From: Brachypterus glaber
Taxonomy: Eukaryota; Arthropoda; Insecta; Coleoptera; Kateretidae
NCBI GenBank assembly: GCA_958510825.1
Contig: OY294049.1
Location: 5,890,001-5,954,000 of the forward strand
Direction of reading: 5' to 3'
DNA: 64,000 nucleotides
How positions within the stretch are numbered: position 1 is the stretch's first letter; each line of letters opens with the position of its first letter. Positions 44,553-55,403 of this stretch are shown here, piece by piece. Both the position numbers and the translations under genes were made by a program. Under the pieces are notes generated by a model, which made no database searches, had not been told where the DNA came from, and saw only the letters and a program-made list of their open reading frames with translations.

Positions 44553-44759
44553 ATCAACTGCAAGGAGATTTGAAACTATCAAACGCTGCCTATCTTAGTC
44601 AAAGCAAAGGGAAGACTTTTTACACCGTTATTTTCTTAGATGTTAAAAAGGTTAATTCTTATCTAACCTCATTTGTTATAATTATTTTATTTTATGGAAT
44701 AATTATTATAACAAAGGAACGTTTCGGAATATCCGTGTTTAAATTAATTAGGGGATGAT

Positions 44760-44777
44760 ATATATATATATATATTA
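44760..44777. repeat. (TA)n microsatellite
   Basis: About nine TA units. Confidence 0.85.
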
Positions 44778-44902
44778 AAGGGATAAGCTTTAGTATTATG
44801 GTGGTTTCATTGTTAATATATTACTGTAGCCTTTATATTAAATGATATTTTAATGTGTATTGTAACATAAATGTTTTGTTATTATTTTTGTTTAATAATT
44901 AC

Positions 44903-45731
44903 ACAGGCCCACAAAATAAAAAAAGTGGTTTGTGCTGGCGTTGAGACCCACCTACTCTTATGTATTTTGGGATGCTGAACACGAATCTGTCATAAAAAAG
45001 GCACTTCATGGGCTCATTTCTTTGCTACACTGAAAAAACTGTCTAAAATTGTAAAATTGTAAAAAAATGAGCCATTGAAGTGCATTTTTTATGACAGATT
45101 CTTGTTCACCATCTCAAAATACATAAGAATAGGTGTGTCTAAACCCCAGCACAGACCACTCTTTTTTTTGTAGCCCCAGACAGTTTTTGCAGTGTAGAAA
45201 AAAATGAGCCTATGAAGTGCCTTTTTTATGACAGATTTGTGTTCAGCATCCCAAAATACATAAGAATAGGTGGGTCTCAACCCCGGCACAGACGAGTATT
45301 TTTTTTTGTGGGCCCATGCTGTTTTTTCAGTGTAGAAAAAAAATGAGCCGATGAAGTGCCTTTTTTACGACAGATTCGTGTTCAGCATCCCAAAATACAT
45401 AAGAATAAGTGGATCTCAACCCCAGCACAGACCACTTTTTTTTTGTGGGCCCAGACAGTTTTTTCAGAGTAGATACAAAATAAGCCCATGAAGTGCCTTT
45501 TTAATGGCAGATTCGTGTTCAGCATCCCATACATAAGAATTCGTGGGTCTTAACCACAGCACAGACCACTTTTTTTGTGGGTCCAGACAGTTTTTTCAGT
45601 GTAGAAACAAAATAAGCCCACGAAGTGCCTTTTTTTATGACAGATTCGTATTCAGCATCCCAAAATACATAAGAATAGTTAGGTCTCAACCCCAGCACAG
45701 CCCACTTTTTTTCTTTTGTAGGCCTGTGTTA
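44903..45731. mobile_element. CACAGGCC-ended element with one inverted and five direct 137-bp units
   Basis: ACACAGGCCCACAAAATAAA at the left and TTTTGTAGGCCTGTGT at the right are the inverted ends. The first unit (about 44925-45050) is inverted. Five more follow in the opposite sense, with the ATGAGCC mark near 45067, 45204, 45343, 45480 and 45612. Each holds GAAGTGCCTTTTTTATGACA, CAGCATCCCAAAATACATAA, GTGGGTCTCAACCC and CAGACCACTTTTTTTTTGTG. Related ends occur at 93-125, 36505-36535 and 53979-54447. Frames across it are repeat artefacts. Confidence 0.85.
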
Positions 45732-46329
45732 TAATTGGTATTACCGGTAATATTATAATACCTAAACTATTTTATTCGTATTGGATCCTGTTTTATAAAA
45801 TTAGTTATCTCAAACGGGGAGACCTAACGCAGCGGGTTGTTCCGACGCCTGTTACACCTTTTAAATGTGCAACAGGGTTAATAACCCTGTTTTAGGTAGT
45901 TAGCCTACTAACCCAGGGGGACCGACGGCTTTGTGACCTCCGAAGCACTTGGTTATGGTGGAATTTTTATTTGGAAATGTTGTTCTTTGCCCGAGGATAG
46001 ACCGTTTAAAAATTTAGAAGAAAAATAAGCTTTTTCAAATAAAATAGAATTGTATGTTTTAAAGAAGAAAAATTGCATTACAAGAGTTTTAAGAGTAACT
46101 AATAAAATATTAATAGAAAAAAGGGTAAGAAGAGAAACAATTAAGGAGAAATTGGTGAAAATAGGACTTCAAAAACGAAGTTATGGAGGTGGATTAACTC
46201 GAAGTGTGGATTTGAAGAGGAAATGTAGCTAAAACTATTGATAGAAAAGTCGAGGACAAAAAATGCTGTGAAAAATGGAAATAGAGAAACTTTAAGCCAT
46301 GGGCCTTTATGGCCTGTTGTGCTTATATA
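45732..46329. other. Unassigned, with a GC-richer unknown segment
   Basis: Bases 45815-45960 (CGCAGCGGGTTGTTCCGACG, ACAGGGTTAATAACCCTGTT hairpin, CCCAGGGGGACCGACGG) stand out in base composition but match nothing I know. GGGCCTTTATGGCC at 46303-46316 resembles GGGCCATAATGGCC near 34061 after the LINE fragment, hinting at a shared LINE 3' end. The 60-codon frame at 46050 is not supported. Confidence 0.4.
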
Positions 46330-46942
46330 CAGAGCGGTCCAAAAGTCACCCCCCCCCCCTCTTAACTTTTGAACCAGTTGAGATATCGACTTCAAATTTG
46401 GAACTTTTAAATAAGACAACTTAAACTATCTTTTAGCATATATTTAATACTTTCAGCTCTTAAAATGTGGGCAGAGGGGCATGGGGGCACATTTTTTTAA
46501 ATGGAAAGGGAGAGGGGGGTCGTGTAATACATTCTTTTAAAGCTTATAATATTCTCCATTTAACTCTATATTTTTAAATTAAAAAAAAATTGGGTTTAAA
46601 ATGGGGTTGAAAATAGGTATTAATGTCAAAATTCCTCTAAAAAACGAATGTTTTAGCACAAAAAATTGAAAAATCAAAACCTTAAAAAACATTTTTTAAA
46701 AAATTTAAAAATGTTAGTTTAAATAGAGAATTTTATAAGCTTTAAAATGATGTGTAACACGACCCCCCTTTGAATTTAAAAAAATGTCCCCCCATGCCCC
46801 CCTGCCCACATTTTAAGAGCTGAAAATATCAAATATATCCTAAAAGATAGTTTAAGTTGTCTTATTTAAGAGTTCTAAATTTGAAGTCGATATCTCAACT
46901 CGTTCAAAAGTTAAAAGGGGGGGTGACTTTTGGTCCGCACTG
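46330..46942. mobile_element. Foldback family A element, copy 2 (613 bp)
   Basis: CAGAGCGGTCCAAAAGTCAC plus a C run, and a G run plus GTGACTTTTGGTCCGCACTG, are flanked by TA (46328-46329 and 46943-46944). The interior matches 32930-33633 closely, including GGGGGTCGTGTAATACAT and CCCCCCATGCCCCCCTGCCC, with a deletion of about 90 bases in the middle. Confidence 0.92.
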
Positions 46943-47050
46943 TATATTGTAAATATAATTTGTTTTATTTATTATTATTTATTTATTTTTTTTTGAGAAA
47001 GTTCTCTGATTTTTATAGTAATTTTGGTAACATTACATTACATGTTTTTT

Positions 47051-47290
47051 TAACCTCGTACTATTCTACTTAATTAAGCATCCCCTAAGTCCAGGTGGGC
47101 TAGTAGTAGAGGGAACCACCGGCTTATACTGACTTTCGAACCAGTTTCTAGGGAGTGTCCGTTTCACTTATCGCCTTCGCCAAATTTCAATTATTAATTA
47201 ACTGAAAAAGTCAAATAGGCGCCAGTGAGAATCGAACTCACGATAGTAGACTTGCTATGCATACGCGCTAGCCACTACGCTATGCCTCCC
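47051..47290 (-). mobile_element. tRNA-derived SINE, full copy
   Basis: Read on the minus strand, a tRNA-like head (47290 to 47220) starts GGAGGCATAGCGTAGTGGCT. It carries an A box (TAGCGTAGTGG) and a B box (AGTTCGATTCT) for RNA polymerase III, and ends GGCGCC. The body follows: TTTTTCAGTTAATTAATAAT, GGCGAAGGCG, TTCGAAAGTCA, CCGGTGG, CCCTCTACTACTAGCCCAC, GGACTTAGGGGATGCTTAAT and AGTACGAGGTTA. It copies itself with LINE enzymes. Other copies lie at 48119-48195 plus 49663-49837 and at 62290-62488. The head looks like a tRNA but is not one: stems are imperfect and the body is fused to it. Confidence 0.85.
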
Positions 47291-47379
47291 ATACTACTTA
47301 TTCAAATCCATTTTTGGACATATAAATCCTTTTGTAGAAAATGTGACTTCGTTTCTGCTTTGTGTCTTTAATTATTGGA

Positions 47380-47670
47380 GCGCCTGCGCTGGGCAAAAAA
47401 AAAAAACTTTTAAAAAAATTGAAAAATTTTAAACTTTTTTTTGAAAAAAAAAACATTTTTTTTTCGTTTTTCGCAAAAAGAAAATATATTTTTTGTTTTT
47501 TATTTTTGAAAAAAAGTTTTTTTTCAAAAATTTTTCGTTTTTCCAAAAATAATCTTATTTATTTGTTTTTATTAATTTTTTAAAGTATTTGGAAAAATAC
47601 AATATACCATTTACTGTGAATAATATATAATGAAATGCGTAGCATTACATATCTTCACGGCTTGTTACAT
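47380..47670. repeat. Family P copy with terminal hairpin motif
   Basis: A/T tracts with TTTTTCGTTTTTCGCAAAAA are followed by ATATACCATTTACTGTGAAT and the terminus AATGCGTAGCATT (a 5-bp stem with GTA loop), ACATATCTTCACGGCTTGTT. The same terminus inverted opens 5594-5941. Overlapping frames on both strands are A/T artefacts. Confidence 0.65.
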
Positions 47671-48118
47671 CTTAGTCCTACTATAAATTCTTCGTTAGAA
47701 TTTTCATTCGAACACAGCATGTTCCAGACAGATATTGCCCGGTTCCAAGAGTCTTGATAAAGAAATTAACTTGTCTGCGAAAACAAAGCTAACTTAATAA
47801 AATTTAATTTCAAGTTTTAGTTGGTTGCTTTTTACTGTTAATGTTTCCTTTATAGGTCATACTAACTACAAGTATCATTGGATTACCCATTTTGTAATAA
47901 AGTAGATCTCCTTTAAAGCTAGAGGTTTTATTTAACTTGAAAGTAAGTAATACTCACAGGACACAAATTTTACACGTTTATTTTGTTATTTGCACTTTAA
48001 AAAGGATATTCACTAATAAACGTATGTAAGTACCTACTGGTAATATGTAGTAAATTAAATTTTTTATTAAATTGCAGTAAAGTGAAATATAGTAATAATA
48101 ATAGTAATAAAAAGTCCA
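47671..48118. other. No feature recognised
   Basis: Unassigned DNA between the family P copy and the split SINE. Confidence 0.4.
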
Positions 48119-48195
48119 AACCTCGTACTATTTAATTAAGCATCCCCTACGTCCAGGACTTGTGTGGGCTAGTAGTAGAGGGAGCCACCGGCTTT
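48119..48195 (-). mobile_element. tRNA-derived SINE, 3' part (split by a LINE)
   Basis: AACCTCGTACTATTTAATTA to CCACCGGCTTT is the 3' portion of the SINE read from the minus strand. The remainder continues at 49663 after the LINE. GCTTT at 48191-48195 is the left half of the LINE target duplication. Confidence 0.85.
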
Positions 48196-49662
48196 CTCTA
48201 AAATTTTCGAATATTGTATGCTGGACAGGTTAGTTAGCTTCTTACACATAAACCAGCTTATTGACATATCCCAACACGGTTTCACAAAAAATCGCTCTAC
48301 TCAAACAGCGACGCTGTCTTTTCTTAGCAACCTACTCGATAAAATTGACGCAGGCGAGTGCCCTGTTGGGATCTTTTGTGATCTCAGCAGGGCATTTGAC
48401 TGTGTCAGACACGAGTTGCTACTCGAAAAACTACAACATTATGGTATAAGGGGTCAACCACTTAAATGGGTAGAATCTTATCTAGGTAAACGTACACAAT
48501 CAGTTCAAATCAAACATAAAACAGGTAATACTACAAAAAATTATTTTTCAAAGCCGGTTCATATGGGTGTGGGCGTCCCGCAAGGGTCCATATTGGGACC
48601 GATCATCTTCATACTTTTTATTAACGACCTTCCAGCATACATAAAACAATTCATTGTCATGTATGCAGAAGATACCTCTTTGTTAATTTCTTTTAAATCC
48701 GAGAAAGACCTTAATTATTACCTTGACATAGTTTGCAATCACTTATCTACATGGTTTAACGCAAACAGTCTTTTCCTGAATGTCTCTAAAACAACATATA
48801 TGCGATTTCATACTGTGCAAAATAGAAACGTTAATTCTGTTAATGTCACTCTTAATGATACCAACCTGGAACAGACTGATTGCGTCTCATTTCTAGGTGT
48901 CACTATAGACAACACTCTTACATGGAAAACACACTCTCAAAAATTAATTAAAAAGTTAAGCTCAATATGTTATCAAGTAAAATGTCTAAAACGTACCCTA
49001 ACCATTTCACAACTAGTGATGTTTTACCACTCCCACATTCAGTCTAGATTGTCATATGGCATACTCTTATGGGGTCTGTCATCTAATTTTGAAGATGTAT
49101 TTCTTATTCAAAAACGCATTATCCGCAGTATGGCAGGGGTGAAGTATAATTTCCCATGTACCGAACTTTTCCAAACATATAAAATATTAACACTACCCTG
49201 TGTATTAATATTGGAGCTTCTCACTTATGTATACAGGCACAAGTCTGATTATGACAGCAACAACTCACTTCATAATCACCACACAAGGGTTGGAAACAAT
49301 ATTCATATACCTTCCCTTAGGCTTCAACTCACATATGAAAAATCTCCCTTTATCAGAGGAGCCAAACTTTTTAATATGCTTCCCATAGAAATAAAAAAAG
49401 TAAATAACCTGCGCGTATTTAGGAAAAATATTGCTCAATATCTTATTGAAAAATGCTACTATAACATTAATGACTTCAAATGGGCGACACCATCTGGGGA
49501 AAGTAGCCTGTCTGAAATGTATGTTTACTACTAATCATGTTTTTATCTAATTTATTATGTTAATTGTTATACTTTATGTACCTAACGTAGGTAGATTTTT
49601 AAATTGACTTGTTCTATAACTGTTGTTCCAAGAATGAAATAAATGAATTTGAATTTGAATTT
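48196..49662 (+). mobile_element. 5'-truncated non-LTR retrotransposon inserted in a SINE
   Basis: The insertion begins inside the polymerase gene (FSKIFEYC precedes the first ATG in frame) and ends in AATAAATGAATTTGAATTTG, a GAATTT-repeat tail. GCTTT flanks both sides (48191-48195 and 49663-49667), a target-site duplication. Truncation at the 5' end is the usual result of target-primed reverse transcription. The host SINE closes up perfectly across the insertion. Confidence 0.9.
48218..49534 (+). CDS. Reverse transcriptase C-terminal two-thirds, jockey/CR1-like LINE, catalytic site changed
   Basis: A 438-codon open frame without stops. Reverse transcriptase copies the element RNA into DNA at the nicked target. 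Visible blocks: QHGFTKNRSTQTA (19-31); IFCDLSRAFDCV with the first catalytic aspartate (52-63); MGVGVPQGSILGPIIF (116-131); YAEDTS at 149-154, where active enzymes have YADDT; KTTYMRF and FLGVTID; then the thumb with HSHIQSRLSYGILLWG and the C-terminal RSMAGVK region typical of jockey/CR1-type elements. The YAED change replaces one of the two metal-binding aspartates with glutamate and should abolish activity. The true protein began further upstream: the frame stays open back to the insertion edge, and the endonuclease domain is missing. The long frame therefore reflects recent arrival, not function. The clade call is by motif memory. Confidence 0.9.
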   Translation: MLDRLVSFLHINQLIDISQHGFTKNRSTQTATLSFLSNLLDKIDAGECPVGIFCDLSRAFDCVRHELLLEKLQHYGIRGQPLKWVESYLGKRTQSVQIKHKTGNTTKNYFSKPVHMGVGVPQGSILGPIIFILFINDLPAYIKQFIVMYAEDTSLLISFKSEKDLNYYLDIVCNHLSTWFNANSLFLNVSKTTYMRFHTVQNRNVNSVNVTLNDTNLEQTDCVSFLGVTIDNTLTWKTHSQKLIKKLSSICYQVKCLKRTLTISQLVMFYHSHIQSRLSYGILLWGLSSNFEDVFLIQKRIIRSMAGVKYNFPCTELFQTYKILTLPCVLILELLTYVYRHKSDYDSNNSLHNHHTRVGNNIHIPSLRLQLTYEKSPFIRGAKLFNMLPIEIKKVNNLRVFRKNIAQYLIEKCYYNINDFKWATPSGESSLSEMYVYY

Positions 49663-49837
49663 GCTTTAATTGACTTTCGAACCAATTTATAGGGAGTGTC
49701 CGCTTCACTTACGCCTTCGTAAAATTTCAATTATTAATTAACTGAAAAAGGCAAATTGGCGCCGGTGAGAATCGAACTCACGCTATTTGGGTAGTAAACT
49801 CGTCAAGTACGGCAGTCCACTCTATACCAATCCTCCC
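49663..49837 (-). mobile_element. tRNA-derived SINE, 5' part with tRNA-like head
   Basis: The second half of the split SINE. On the minus strand the head (49837 to 49758) begins GGAGGATTGGTATAGAGTGG and has the B box GTGAGTTCGATTCTCAC, then GGCGCC and the same body as 47051-47290. Its anticodon-arm region differs from that copy, so heads vary more than bodies. Confidence 0.85.
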
Positions 49838-49954
49838 ATAATGAGCCCCTACTCTTTAAATAGTTATATTGGTAAAGGTTATATGTATAAGTCTAAAAAA
49901 TATGTTAACTTCTAGTACTATACTTGATTTATTAAACTTATTTTTTTTAATATT

Positions 49955-50610
49955 TGAGGAGTGCAACTAACATAAGGGCCTAACCCACAAAATTATTATT
50001 TTACAGGAGAAGCAAAAATGTGATTATTTTTTTTCTAATGACAGTTATACTCAATAATAATTATATTTTAATAGTGTTTGATTGTTTACATCGTTTTATG
50101 TAGTTTTCAACAAAAAAAAGTTGAAATAAGGTCCCAAACAATGCCCTAATTATCAAAAGGGCCTAACCCACACATTTATTATAAGGTTGTTTTTGCATAA
50201 AATCTTCTCTTTGCTAGTCTTAAATAGGTTCATAAGAATTTTTTAATCAAGAATAGTAAATATTTGAGTGGGGCAAAAAAAATCAAATTTCTAAAAAAGC
50301 CTTACCTACCCGTTTATTATAAGACTGTGTTTTTTTATAAAATCTTCTCTTTTCTAGCTTTAAATAAGTTCATAACCTTTTTTTAAGTAAGAATAGTTTA
50401 CGGTAAATATTTGGGTGGGGCAAAAAAACAAATTATTAAAATTTGCACCCCTAACTTTATTTTTGAATGCATTTTTTTGCCACTTTTAGTAACATATTGG
50501 GAATTTTTATTAACTAGAGCAATACAGTACGTTAAGTAGTACCAATTTCAAGCAAAAACCGTATTTCGCAAAAAATGAGGGTTAGACCCTTATGTTAGCT
50601 GCACTCTTCA
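49955..50610. mobile_element. Inverted-repeat element, about 655 bp
   Basis: GAGGAGTGCAACTAACATAA-GGGCCTAACCC at the left and GGGTTAGACCCTTATGTTAG-CTGCACTCTTC at the right form terminal inverted repeats of about 32 bases. The internal GGGCCTAACCCACA near 50159 repeats a terminal motif. A partial copy is at 600-1165. There is no coding capacity. Confidence 0.85.
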
Positions 50611-51108
50611 TTTGTCTAACCCAAGATATCGAGTTTTTTACCAACCCCTACGAAAGGATCGTAATTACTACCCAGGTGAGGTATTTTATATTAATTTTTA
50701 TATATTAATTTATAACTTTGTACTTTAAAAAACATTTTAAACGAAAATTGATTTCTTAAAAAACAATAAATAATAATTATCATTATGAGGATGACGCCTA
50801 ATTTGTTTTTTAATTTAGTTTGTAGAATCCACAAGTTAAAACCTTAAATTTTTCTTAACAAAGTTTAAATCAAATCCTGAACTCATTACTGGATTAGTTT
50901 AGTATTCATAAAAATATTACCAAATTAAAAAACGGCTCTTCTTGGATCAATCGATACAAAACCATTACATCATAAATTTCCCAACGTTTTATGTGGAATC
51001 AAGAATTCATACTAACAGAGAATCGTTATATTGAAAGGGAACTACTTCTGCCACTATCGGATAGATGAGGCTCATAGTTGCTTTAAAACACAAGGGGGTC
51101 ATTTTACA
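50611..51108. other. No feature recognised
   Basis: AT-rich DNA up to the LINE tail. Confidence 0.4.
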
Positions 51109-51975
51109 CTTACTTACTTACTTAATCTCGACCTCTTGTACCCTTTATGGGTATCAAGGTGCACCCATAGGTGGAGCTGCTGCCTGGTGTATTTTCCTCC
51201 ACTCCTGTCGATTTCTAGCAACCTGTATAGCGTTGCCCCAGGTAAGGTCCTTTTTCTCTAGTATCTCAGACACGCACTCGTTCCACTTCTTTCTTGGCCT
51301 CCCTCTGCTTCTTTTTCCATACACACCCATCTCCCACACTTTTTTCACTATCCTATCTTCCGTCTTTCATCTCCAAAGCTTGCACTTTCGACTTTTGCTT
51401 CTCTGATAACACCCATGACTCACTTCCATACAATAAAATTGGGACAAGAACACTTTGAAAGACACGCACTTTTGATATTTTACTAATTTCCTTATGCCCA
51501 AAAAAAGAACTCATAGCATAATACGCCTTTGTGGCTGACGCAATCCTTGTATTTACCTCACATTCCATATCTCCACTGCGCTCCACTTTCGCTCCCAAAT
51601 ACTTAAACACATCCACCTGCTGAACTACTTCATCCTCCAGTTTTATTTCCACTTTAGCACTGTTCTTTGATACAACCATCACTTCAGTTTTGACTACATT
51701 TATCTTCAGACCATTGGCACTAAGAACATTATTCCACGCTGTTAGGATTCTCTGCAAATGCTCCAAACTCTCAGCCAGTAACACCAAATCATCTGCAAAC
51801 ATCAGCTCTCTAATGACGACGGCTTCAAGTCTTCGAACTCCGAGACGAGCTCCTCGCACTATCTCCTCAACTTTTTGAGCCAAATAGTCCATAACAATTA
51901 TGAACAGTAAAGGACTTAACACTCCTCCTTGCCTTACTCCTTTGGTGGTTGTAAATATCTTAGAAGTCATGTTAT
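51109..51975 (-). pseudogene. Second LINE, RT and C-terminus, internally deleted
   Basis: On the minus strand the frame from 51970 reads SKIFTTTKGVRQGGVLSPLL, with the GVRQGG block at residues 11-16. FADDLVLLAE follows at 58-67, with both catalytic aspartates intact. Then come KTEVMVVSK, VFKYLGAKVE, ILLYGSESWVLS and the break KVQALEMK. After a deletion of roughly 40-50 residues and a frame change it resumes as EDRIVKKVWEMGVYGKRSRG and RPRKKWNECVSEIL, a C-terminus common in RTE-related insect LINEs, ending near 51154. A (TAAG)n tail (plus-strand CTTACTTACTTACTTA, 51110-51125) follows. The 5' end is cut just before the GVRQGG block, so the endonuclease and the first catalytic region are missing. 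Confidence 0.85.
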
Positions 51976-52919
51976 TTTACACGCGAGGATCAATTGGTTG
52001 TTACCGTATTTCACCTATTTTTAAGCATATTGCTCAACGAACTAACAACTTTTTTTTCTAGAATACGAATACCGTTAATATAAAGTATCGCCAACATCTC
52101 GGTTTGTTTGTAAACAAATAGTAGATATATTCAGGCCTGAACAATAACAATTGCCATTAACTGTTACAGTTGTCTCTGTTAGAACAAAGCTGTGCGAGTA
52201 AGACAGACAAATGTATATGTTGGCTACGTTTTTGTCAGTTTTTACAAATGAAATGCCTATTCTAGAGAAAAGACTTATTAGTTTGTTGATTGCTTCATAA
52301 TTTTTGTGAGTTAGTCTTACATTTTACAACTTAGGTCATATTCTAGTTTAAAGCAAAACGTTTCAGTGGATTTTGGACAGTCTGAGTCTGTGTTACATCT
52401 CGTAATTTAGAAACTTAGTACGTTTCTAGAAAAAATACCTTATCGTTTATTCTATTTTATTGAGCAGAACCAATTCCGAGCCTTACTATGGTGTAAAAGC
52501 TTTTTCAATTACATAAAAATACTTTCAAAAAGGATTTGAAATAAATTTTTGATGAATACCACTTTAAACCGTGCTTCAATAAAAAATTTATAAGCTTTTC
52601 TTTCTTTCTCTATTCATAACCAGGAGAGCCAGTTTATTAAAAACAATCAAAAATAAATTAATGTTTCATAAAATTAATATCCGGAAAATAATTTTGTTTT
52701 AAACTTATAAAGTTAAGCATAAAGCTTTTAACTTCCTTGCTATCAGTTTAAACTTTTTTAATGTTAAAATCTATATAGGAATAACATAGATTTGAAAGAG
52801 TAATCCTGCGAGATAATGACGGCATGCCCTAGAATTGTTCTCATATATTTTATTCCTGTCGGATTGGATTACAATTTAAACTAAAAATATCTTGCTTATG
52901 TGTTATATGTGCTAATGAA
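51976..52919. other. No feature recognised
   Basis: Slightly less AT-rich DNA at 52080-52440 but no motif, exon or repeat end that I can support. Confidence 0.4.
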
Positions 52920-53425
52920 AAAGTTTTTTAATTTTTTTTTTATTTCAAAATTTTTCTATTTTTTTTTAATTTTCTTTTTGCGAAAAACAAAAAAAAATTG
53001 AATATGATACATATTTTTTTTAAAGTTTAACCCCCCATAACTTTTTTATTTTGCGAGGGATTACTTTCAAAATTGGTAGAATTGATCCTTATAATAAAAG
53101 TAATTTTACCGGAATTTTCTTTCAGCTTTTTTTGACTTTTTTAAATCCCCCCTATAACTTTTTTGTTTTTGTGGAGATTACTTTTAAAAACAATAGTGAA
53201 CATCCCCTCGTAGAACTTGATTTTTCCTGAAAATTTCAAGGCGATCGGATTATTCGGTCTTGAGTTTACAAAAATCGTCTAACGGAAGGACATTTGAAAA
53301 AAAAAGTTGCTTATTTTTTCATAAAAGAATTTTTTTCCAGGACGATTTTCGAAAATTTTGGAAAATTCATAACTACCGTATAATATATAAAAGCACATGC
53401 GCTGTGAATAGTATAATAAAAACAA
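52920..53425. repeat. Family P copy ending in the CACAGCGC terminus
   Basis: TTTTCTTTTTGCGAAAAACA, AAGTTTAACCCCCCATAACT, GGCGATCGGATTATTCGGTC and CTAACGGAAGGACA lead to the right end GCGCTGTGAATAGTATAATA, the inverse of the starts at 24191 and 34477. It is non-coding. Confidence 0.65.
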
Positions 53426-53978
53426 AATAATCAAAATCTTAAAACCTATATACAATTTTCGCGAAACAGTAAGCGCCTTGAAACTGTAACATTTTCAGTT
53501 TATTTGTTTTGTTTTTCTTAATATTGGCCCTATAAGAGCATACCATATATGGTAATCTTAAAGCATGAATAAATCATAGTTGTTTTATTCAGAAGCCATT
53601 TGACTGTAACGCGTCTGCGACATAAGAATTTGATTTGTTTACATAACACGTTGCGAAGGGACTGTTTATATTGTCAAACGTGCACGATATCACAATATAT
53701 TTTTTTTATTAATAACAGTGTTTCACAAGGCTTTTACCTTAAGGTAATTTAATGTACTGCATTCGAATTTGCCAAAAGAAATCATTTTGTTTATTTTCTT
53801 CTAGATTTCATGAGGTATCGCGGTATATATCAATAAATCGATACCTATAAATTTTGTTTTATTTTTTATTAGATAAATTTTAAGTTTTTGACTCCTAAAA
53901 GATAATTTTTAGGGGTACCATTCTAAATTCGAATCTGTTAAAAAATCATAGGACCGTTTTTGAAATTTTGATAAATCA
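53426..53978. other. No feature recognised
   Basis: AT-rich DNA with no supported gene. Confidence 0.4.
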
Positions 53979-54447
53979 CAGGCTCACAAAAAAATCTTCT
54001 GTCCCAGAAGTGCGACATTCCCATTTATTTTTGGCCGCTGAACACTAATCTGATGTCAGTTTTGACCAATCAGGTCAGACAGGGGTGCTTTGAACCGATT
54101 TAAGGGGGGATGGAAAAAATATTTCCCAGCCTATAATTGAGAAATTTCCCAAATCAAAAAAATATATATATTTTACCCCCCAAAATTTTTGGCTATAAAA
54201 AAAGCTACACACCTCTGTAAAAATTCCCAACGGTATCCTCTAATTTACCAACCCCATTTCCAAAAATTCCCAGCTTTTCTCAACTCTAAAACAAAAAAAA
54301 AACACCCAACTTACTACTCCAATTTTCCTAACTTTCTACTAATTTACCCGTATTTGTCACTCATTTTGCCAACTGGACAGTGGATTTTCCCAACTCGAGC
54401 ATAATTGAAGGGGGTGGGACAGAAGTTTTTTTTGGGTGTTTGCCTGT
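53979..54447. mobile_element. CACAGGC-ended inverted-repeat element (469 bp)
   Basis: CACAGGCTCACAAAAAAATC-TTCTGTCCCA at the left, and GGGACAGAAGTTTTTTTTGG-GTGTTTGCCTGTG at the right. The ends resemble those of 44903-45731 (CACAGGCCCACAAAA). The interior is C/A-rich on the plus strand (54190-54400, TTCCCAAC words); the 71-codon frame there is low-complexity. Confidence 0.7.
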
Positions 54448-54883
54448 GGATTTGTTAATTTTTGTTCTATCCAGTCATAAAAAAATCGGATTAAACTCTT
54501 TTGAATAACGTAAAATTTTGCCTTGATATGAATTCTGGCATAAATCTTTATTTTTCAGATTAAGATTAAGCACATCATAGGTATATCAAAAAAAATGTAT
54601 AGAAAAAGAAATAAAATTGTAAACTAGTATAATATATTAAATCCATAAATATTATTGTATCGTCTCGACAGAGCTATGCAAATCTAGAAATTCTTGATTT
54701 TTTAAAATGATCCAAAAATATTTATTGCGGTTATTTTCATTTTATTTTTCATATGCAAAGAGAATACTCCTTTATTAAAATATACAAATCAAATGAAAAA
54801 AATAGGGTTACTCGTGTATTTTTGTCTATTTTATTACCCATTTTATGTGGTTACTACTAGCTCTAGAAGTCAGCATTATTAAG
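54448..54883. other. No feature recognised
   Basis: AT-rich DNA. Confidence 0.4.
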
Positions 54884-55096
54884 CTATGGTCTGTTTCATC
54901 AAGCAAGATAGTAAATTAAAAATCGCACAGTGAATATTTTCAAAACAGATTCGAATATTGGATGTGCGAATATACTACGTAGTTTGTTTCCTAAAACATA
55001 ACTATATTCTATACACAAACATATTCTATTCAAACCTGTTGTATATTCACTATGCGATTTTTAATTTACTATCTTTCCTAATGAAACGGACCATAG
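54884..55096. mobile_element. MITE family B, copy 2
   Basis: CTATGGTCTGTTTCATCAAG at the left and CTAATGAAACGGACCATAG at the right; the arms extend through AGTAAATTAAAAATCGCACA-GTGAATATTTTC. It is the opposite orientation of 7264-7476, 213 bp, non-coding. Confidence 0.88.
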
Positions 55097-55403
55097 TTTT
55101 TAATTGGAGAAATAAGATTTCATGACCAAGGGATTAATAAAATAAAATTATCTCCTATTATAATATACAGATATAGATATATAGATTAGGGTGGCCCACC
55201 AAAATTTTAAATTGAAAATTTCGGAGGTCTTACCCCCCATGTTTGTTCATTGGGGTAAGAGTATCATCCCTGATTTTTTTCAGAATTTTTTAAAGAAATC
55301 TAGAGGTCGCTCACATCCATTTTTTAAAAAGTTATTTTTCTTTAGCTTTTTTATTGAAATATTTTTAACACGGCACGATATAAAGATAAAAATCCAAATA
55401 TTG

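Noticed and set aside
47220..47290. Functional tRNA gene (also 49758-49837)
   Set aside because: A and B boxes are present, but stems are imperfect and the head is fused to a repeated body found at three loci; it is a SINE.
51065..51406. Plus-strand ORFs rich in leucine and serine near 51.1-51.9 kb
   Set aside because: Antisense shadows of the minus-strand LINE reverse transcriptase.
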